DNA of 64,000 nt from Streptomyces sp. NBC_01341 (lineage in GTDB: Bacteria > Actinomycetota > Actinomycetes > Streptomycetales > Streptomycetaceae), in the NCBI RefSeq assembly GCF_035946055.1, contig NZ_CP108364.1:2604001-2668000 (forward strand), given 5' to 3'. Position numbers and translations under genes: made by a program. The notes beneath the pieces were generated by a model. That model ran no database searches. It had not been told where the DNA came from and saw nothing but the letters and a program-made list of their open reading frames with translations. Below are positions 60,903 to 64,000 of the stretch, piece by piece; the first letter of the stretch is position 1, and each line of letters begins with the position of its first letter.

Positions 60903-61261
60903 GGGGTTTCGTCCGGAGCAGGCTGGTTCAAGGAGCGGGGTCCGGTGCGGCACCTGAGCGGACACGGTGTGCCCATCCGGTCCGGTGAGCCGCCCGGTCC
61001 GGTTGGCCGCCCGGCTGGTTGACCGGCCGGGTGAGTGAGCCGGCCGGCCCGGTGAGCGGGCGGGCCAGGGGACCGGGGCGCCGGTGTACCAGGGTCCGGC
61101 GTGACCGAGGGGTTCCCCTCCCGCGGAAGTCCGGGGCGCCTCCCGGGCACCCAACCGGTCGGGTCGCATCCAGTGGGCTTCCGGCGAAGCGAAGAGGCGG
61201 GCCACGAAGGCGGGAATGCGCGCGGCTCATGGTGCGGGGCAACCGGTCCCGGCCCCGCCCG
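60872..61261. other. 390-bp non-coding, CCGG-rich low-complexity region
   Basis: Besides the tandem repeat above, it is filled with variants of GGTCCGGT and GGCCGGCC. No conserved gene, tRNA or clear terminator is visible. Open frames on both strands have atypical composition (Pro/Gly/Arg-rich) and I do not call them. Confidence 0.6.
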
Positions 61262-61462
61262 TCACCACAGGTCGGAGTCGAGCCGCCCCTCGACGGCCCG
61301 GATGTGGGTGCGCGCACAGGCCTCGCAGAAGTACCGCCGTCTGCCGTTCTCCACGGAACAGAGCCAGGTGGCAGGCGGCGTGCCGCCGTCGGCCGAGGTA
61401 CCGCAGTTGGCGCACAGCGCGGGAGCGGCCGGAGCCTCGGGATCCTCGGTCTCCTCGTCCAC
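61262..61462 (-). CDS. small zinc-ribbon-like protein
   Basis: 66 residues with two CxxC pairs (ALCANCGT and FCEACART) placed like a zinc ribbon, plus an acidic N-terminus. GTG start at 61462. A conserved small protein of actinobacteria near this locus as I recall; function unknown, possibly nucleic-acid or protein binding. Confidence 0.7.
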   Translation of the reverse strand: MDEETEDPEAPAAPALCANCGTSADGGTPPATWLCSVENGRRRYFCEACARTHIRAVEGRLDSDLW

Positions 61463-61508
61463 TTCGCGACGGTAGCGCCGTCGCCGAGTGAGCGCACGGC
61501 GTAACGCA

Positions 61509-61548
61509 CTGCGGGGCCGGTCCGATCGCGATCGGACCGGCCCCGCAG
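61509..61548. terminator. 40-bp perfect palindrome terminator
   Basis: Two 20-bp arms (CTGCGGGGCCGGTCCGATCG and its exact complement) with no loop, 70 bp downstream of the small minus-strand gene at 61619. Confidence 0.75.
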
Positions 61549-61618
61549 ATGGGGAGGGCGGCTGCCCGGGCGAGCGGCGCCCGGGCGGCCTTGGTGCTCA
61601 GCGCCGCTGGTGAAGCTG

Positions 61619-61882
61619 TCAGTGCATGACTGCCATGGCGAGCGCGCGGCGGGCACGCATCGAGGCGCGCTCCGCACGACGCTGCATCCGCCGGGCGGCG
61701 ACCAGGCGCTCCGCCTGGCGACCGTGCTCGGCTTCCCTGAGGCGCTCGTGCATATGCGCACGGGCCAGGGCTTCTGGGATGAGTTGCATTTCGCGGGTCC
61801 TGTTCTGACGCGAGTCGTTCGCGCCGATGATGGTGACGTCCGGGGTCGCGGAGCCGACGGGCTCCCTCGTGGGGGTGATCAT
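61619..61882 (-). CDS. small basic helical protein, unknown function
   Basis: 87 residues. The C-terminal two thirds (about 32-87) is strongly basic and helical (REAEHGRQAERLVAARRMQR and repeated ARR/RMQRR), possibly a coiled coil or nucleic-acid-binding helix. No recognisable domain. It follows wblC on the same strand after a 92-bp gap and may share its transcript. The ATG at 61882 lacks a clear ribosome-binding site, so the start is uncertain. Confidence 0.55.
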   Translation of the reverse strand: MITPTREPVGSATPDVTIIGANDSRQNRTREMQLIPEALARAHMHERLREAEHGRQAERLVAARRMQRRAERASMRARRALAMAVMH

Positions 61883-61974
61883 TGGTGCCTGATTTCGGGG
61901 GTCATGAGTCTGGGGACGGTCGATGGTGCCGATGCGCTTCGTTCGTGCGGGGGACATGACCCCCAGGCCGGCGG

Positions 61975-62343
61975 TCACGCGGCGACCGGGTTCTTGCGCG
62001 GACGGCCACGCGGACGCTTGCGGGCGACGACGACGCCCTGGACGAAGAGCTCGCCACCCCAGACGCCCCACGGCTCGCGGCGCTCCTTGGCGCCGGCGAG
62101 GCAGGCCTCGACGAGCGGACAGGTCCGGCAGAGGGACTTGGCGTACTCGACGTCCGCCGGGGACTCGGCGAAGAAGACCTCGGGGTCGTAGGAACGGCAG
62201 GGGACGGGTACGCCGAGGTTCTCGATGGCGTCGTCGAGCGCGGTGAGCGCGGTGAGGGGGATCAAGGTGGAGTCCTCCGTGGAGCCGGGCGGGGCGATCG
62301 TGTCGGAAGGCGGTACGGACGGGGCGTGCGTCTCGAGTTGCAC
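61975..62343 (-). CDS. wblC: WhiB-family regulator WblC (WhiB7 orthologue)
   Basis: 122 residues. Fe-S cluster ligands Cys49, Cys72, Cys75 and Cys81 (CRTCPLVEAC), the GVWGG turn (EPWGVWGGELF), and a C-terminal AT-hook (RGRPRK, about 112-117). The AT-hook distinguishes WblC/WhiB7, which binds A+T-rich DNA upstream of -35 elements together with the primary sigma factor and switches on intrinsic antibiotic-resistance genes when translation is inhibited. A 170-nt region with terminator, and a leader ORF, lie upstream, so transcription attenuation is expected. Flanked upstream by a UvrD-like helicase gene, as in S. coelicolor. Confidence 0.94.
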   Translation of the reverse strand: MQLETHAPSVPPSDTIAPPGSTEDSTLIPLTALTALDDAIENLGVPVPCRSYDPEVFFAESPADVEYAKSLCRTCPLVEACLAGAKERREPWGVWGGELFVQGVVVARKRPRGRPRKNPVAA

Positions 62344-62456
62344 GGTGGTGTTGTCCTCGTCTGGTCTGCCGGCCTGTTGGCCGGTTGGTGGCGGGTACCA
62401 GGTCCTGCTTGTCCCGAGGCTCCTTCGTGCCGTCTCGTCCGTTCGGACAAAACAAA

Positions 62457-62550
62457 AGGGCCGCGGATCCCGAGTGGGGTTCCGCGGCCCTGAAGGCGCC
62501 GGCCTGATTCCGGATCAGGCTGGATCGCTCCAGGGTTCAGGCCCACGGAA
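62457..62550 (-). promoter_or_regulatory. wblC leader attenuator: terminator plus competing antiterminator
   Basis: Minus-strand terminator: 11-bp stem (AGGGCCGCGGA at its 5' arm, complements at 62457-62467 and 62481-62491) followed by TTTTGTTTT, located 106 nt before wblC. The segment 62536-62550, inside the end of the leader ORF, reads TTCCGTGGGCCTGAA and can pair with TTCAGGGCCGCGGAA (62480-62494) in 14 of 15 positions, including one G-U pair, which would disrupt the terminator. A small hairpin (62503-62519) covers the ORF stop. Ribosome position would decide between the two folds. Confidence 0.7.
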
Positions 62551-62838
62551 GGCCCACATCGTGTGGTGCTGCGTCGTCTGCTTCTTGGCTCCGGCACCGG
62601 CTGCCGCAAAGGCATAGGCCGAGGCCTGTGCCTTCACTACTGCTGCTTCCGGTGCCTGGGTCGGTCGCTCATTGCGCTCTCGCACGGGCAGGCTCGCCAG
62701 GAACAGCGGGCTGCCGGCGGCGATACCGGACACACCGGTGCCACGAAGCGAGAGCTCCGAGGAGCGGGCGAGGCCGAGTGAGCAGGTGGAGACGACCGAC
62801 GGATCGGTCATTTTGATGGTGTTGATGATGCTGATCAC
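62515..62838 (-). CDS. candidate leader ORF (uORF) of wblC
   Basis: 107 codons from the GTG at 62838, preceded by GAGGAGG at 8 nt. Codon use is Streptomyces-like in the first half (G/C at nearly every third position), supporting real translation. A later in-frame ATG at 62811 (MTDPSVV) is possible. No similarity to a known protein family is evident; the last part (HHTMWAFRGPEPWSDPA) has two Trp codons and covers the antiterminator half. The stop at 62515 is 24 nt before the terminator stem. It could act as a translation-monitoring leader; an independent small protein is not excluded. Confidence 0.55.
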   Translation of the reverse strand: MISIINTIKMTDPSVVSTCSLGLARSSELSLRGTGVSGIAAGSPLFLASLPVRERNERPTQAPEAAVVKAQASAYAFAAAGAGAKKQTTQHHTMWAFRGPEPWSDPA

Positions 62839-62952
62839 GACAATCGCCTCCTCTCGGCGTCTCAAGGGACCGGCCGGGGCCGATCCTGCGGTATTCGGAT
62901 AAGTACAGCACGGATTCAGGGCTTCAGAGAAGACGCTGTTCCCGTGGACAAG

Positions 62953-62992
62953 AACCTATGGTGACGACTGGTGCCCGCGCAAACTATTTTTT
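62953..62992 (-). promoter_or_regulatory. candidate wblC promoter with A+T-rich WblC/WhiB7-type element
   Basis: Minus strand: A+T-rich AAAAAATAGTTT directly upstream of -35 TTGCGC (62977-62982), an 18-bp spacer, and -10 TAGGTT (62953-62958). WhiB7-type activators bind such A+T tracts next to the -35, so autoactivation would fit. The assigned promoter lies about 115 nt upstream of the leader ORF and just downstream of the helicase stop. Confidence 0.5.
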
Positions 62993-63005
62993 CGACGAGT
63001 TTTTC

Positions 63006-64000
63006 TCACACGTCGCCGTGATCCTCGCCCGATGCCGGATCCAGCGTCCGACCTGCGCAGATGGTCAGCACATCGGCTCCGAACCTGGCCAGCTTCCGGT
63101 TCCCGACGCCCGGGATGACGACGAGCTCCGCCTCGTCGGCCGGGACCGCCTCGGCGATCGCCATCAGCGTCTTGTCGGTGAAGACGCAGAAGGCCGGCTG
63201 GCTGATCTCCTTCGCCCGCTCCGCGCGCCATTCCCGCAGACGTCCGAACAGCGCCTCGTCCATGTCCGAAGGACAGTCCTCGCAGCGCATCAGCTTCATC
63301 TCGCCGGCTTCGGTGAGTGTTCTGCCGCAGACCCGGCACCTCACGGGCCCGCGGCGCCGCGCCCTCGCATCCCGACCGGCGCCGTCCGCGCTCCTGCCCG
63401 CACCGGTGCCGGTTCCCCGGTCGATGCCACCGCCGCCGCCGGTCCCCGCCCGCATGCCGGCCGCCGATGATCCGGGCCGGAGACCGTTCAGGAAGCGGGT
63501 CGGCCGGCGTCCGGCGCGACCCCCGGGCGACCGGGACACGGCCCACGACAGTGACAGGTGGAAGCGGGCACGGGTGACGCCGACGTACAGGAGGCGGCGC
63601 TCCTCCTCGACCTGTTCGTCGGTCTTGGCGTAGGCGATAGGCATCATGCCCTCGGTCAGCCCGACGACGAACGCGGCGTCCCATTCGAGGCCCTTGGCCG
63701 AGTGCAGCGACGCCAGGGTGACGCCCTGGACCGTCGGCGCGTGCTGGGCGGCGGCCCGCTCGTCGAGCTCCGCCACGAGGTCGGAGAGCGTCGCACCCGG
63801 TTTGGCCTGCTCGAAGTCCTCGGCGAGCCGGACGAGTGCGGCAAGGGACTCCCAGCGGTCACGCACCGCGCCGGATCCGGCGGGCGGCTTGGAGGTCCAC
63901 CCCTTGGTGGAGAGCACCGCTCTCACCTCGGACGGCAGGTCGTCGGCTCCGTCGAGAAGCGAGTCGTTGCCCCCCGCGCGTGCGGCGCCGCGCAGCGCGA
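63006..64000 (-). CDS. uvrD2: UvrD2-type ATP-dependent DNA helicase (5' part beyond window)
   Basis: The C-terminal 330 residues or so of a superfamily-1 helicase, cut by the right edge. Visible: motif V (TLASLHSAKGLEWDAAFVVGL), motif VI (LLYVGVTRARF), a Gly-rich linker, a tetracysteine zinc-like motif (CRVCGRTL and CEDC) and a C-terminal HRDC domain (AFCVFTDKTLMAIAEAVP, then PGVGNRKLARFGADVL). The tetracysteine plus HRDC combination is that of mycobacterial UvrD2, a 3'-5' helicase in DNA repair. The N-terminal motifs I-IV are outside the window. Followed by the wblC promoter region. Confidence 0.9.
   Translation of the reverse strand, partial: ALRGAARAGGNDSLLDGADDLPSEVRAVLSTKGWTSKPPAGSGAVRDRWESLAALVRLAEDFEQAKPGATLSDLVAELDERAAAQHAPTVQGVTLASLHSAKGLEWDAAFVVGLTEGMMPIAYAKTDEQVEEERRLLYVGVTRARFHLSLSWAVSRSPGGRAGRRPTRFLNGLRPGSSAAGMRAGTGGGGGIDRGTGTGAGRSADGAGRDARARRRGPVRCRVCGRTLTEAGEMKLMRCEDCPSDMDEALFGRLREWRAERAKEISQPAFCVFTDKTLMAIAEAVPADEAELVVIPGVGNRKLARFGADVLTICAGRTLDPASGEDHGDV

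Noticed and set aside
60900..61205. Minus-strand frame in the CCGG-rich spacer
   Set aside because: Low-complexity Pro/Gly/Arg/His sequence generated by the repeat; no start signal.

Overview
The window is a piece of a Streptomyces chromosome. The evidence is very high G+C with near-saturated third-codon G/C, many GTG starts, frequent GTGA/ATGA stop-start overlaps, and marker loci typical of the genus: the DasR/DasABC chitosugar system with dre operators, sigH with its anti-sigma factor, sigR-rsrA, wblE and wblC, a B12-riboswitch-controlled class Ia ribonucleotide reductase, and NsrR-Hmp. It looks like core chromosome: I see no insertion sequence, prophage, integrase, CRISPR array or rRNA. 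The first gene (FAD-linked oxidase) and the last (UvrD-like helicase) are cut by the window edges.

Layout. 1-6.8 kb: nitric-oxide module (NsrR, flavohaemoglobin, two candidate NsrR operators), a peptidoglycan amidase, a PLP enzyme, a CPA1 antiporter and a small UBP zinc finger. 7-12.2 kb: stress sigma factor sigH with its anti-sigma gene, a diacylglycerol-kinase-like enzyme, wblE behind a CRP-type site, and the convergent PdtaS-type histidine kinase. 12.3-19.4 kb: the N-acetylglucosamine/chitobiose regulon (nagB, dasD, dasC, dasB, dasA, dasR) with dre sites. 19.5-25.8 kb: a DUF3311/SSS transporter pair, a GNAT enzyme, then NrdR boxes, cobalamin riboswitch and nrdAB. 25.9-34.2 kb, mostly minus strand: secreted M15 peptidase, peptide deformylase, TPR protein, a pair of membrane HD/HD-GYP proteins, rsrA-sigR with a SigR-type promoter, an alpha/beta hydrolase and a SRAP protein. 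34.3-42.2 kb: M50-like membrane protease, aroA, rsgA, an SMR pump overlapping a TetR gene tail to tail, hisN, a CBS protein, and catalase with its Fur-family repressor CatR. 42.3-44.9 kb: two identical initiator tRNAs flanking a large Sel1-repeat protein. 44.9-57.3 kb: UPF0182 membrane protein, PDZ/Lon-like protease, moaE, an SDR protein, DUF2342 protease-like and NUDIX proteins, and three consecutive AIM24-family genes, the first fused to TerD. 57.4-64 kb: YgjP-like metallopeptidase, an orphan ThiF/TOMM-type protein, an ABC1 kinase, small conserved proteins, wblC with a long leader, and the helicase.

How the genes work together. Several sensors sit beside their own targets: NsrR with Hmp (NO), CatR with catalase (peroxide), RsrA with SigR (thiol stress), the SigH anti-sigma gene with sigH (osmotic and developmental stress) and DasR with das/nag genes (GlcNAc). 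Most gene ends are marked by strong hairpins, often shared by convergent genes.

The most interesting non-coding signal is the wblC leader. A candidate 107-codon leader ORF is followed by an intrinsic terminator, and a segment near the end of the ORF can pair over 14 of 15 positions with the 5' arm of that terminator. This is the architecture expected for translation-dependent attenuation of an antibiotic-response regulator. Other signals worth attention are the NrdR-box/promoter/riboswitch arrangement before nrdA, a dre site placed to act on pdtaS, the TerD-AIM24 cluster and the orphan leader-peptide-binding-like protein.
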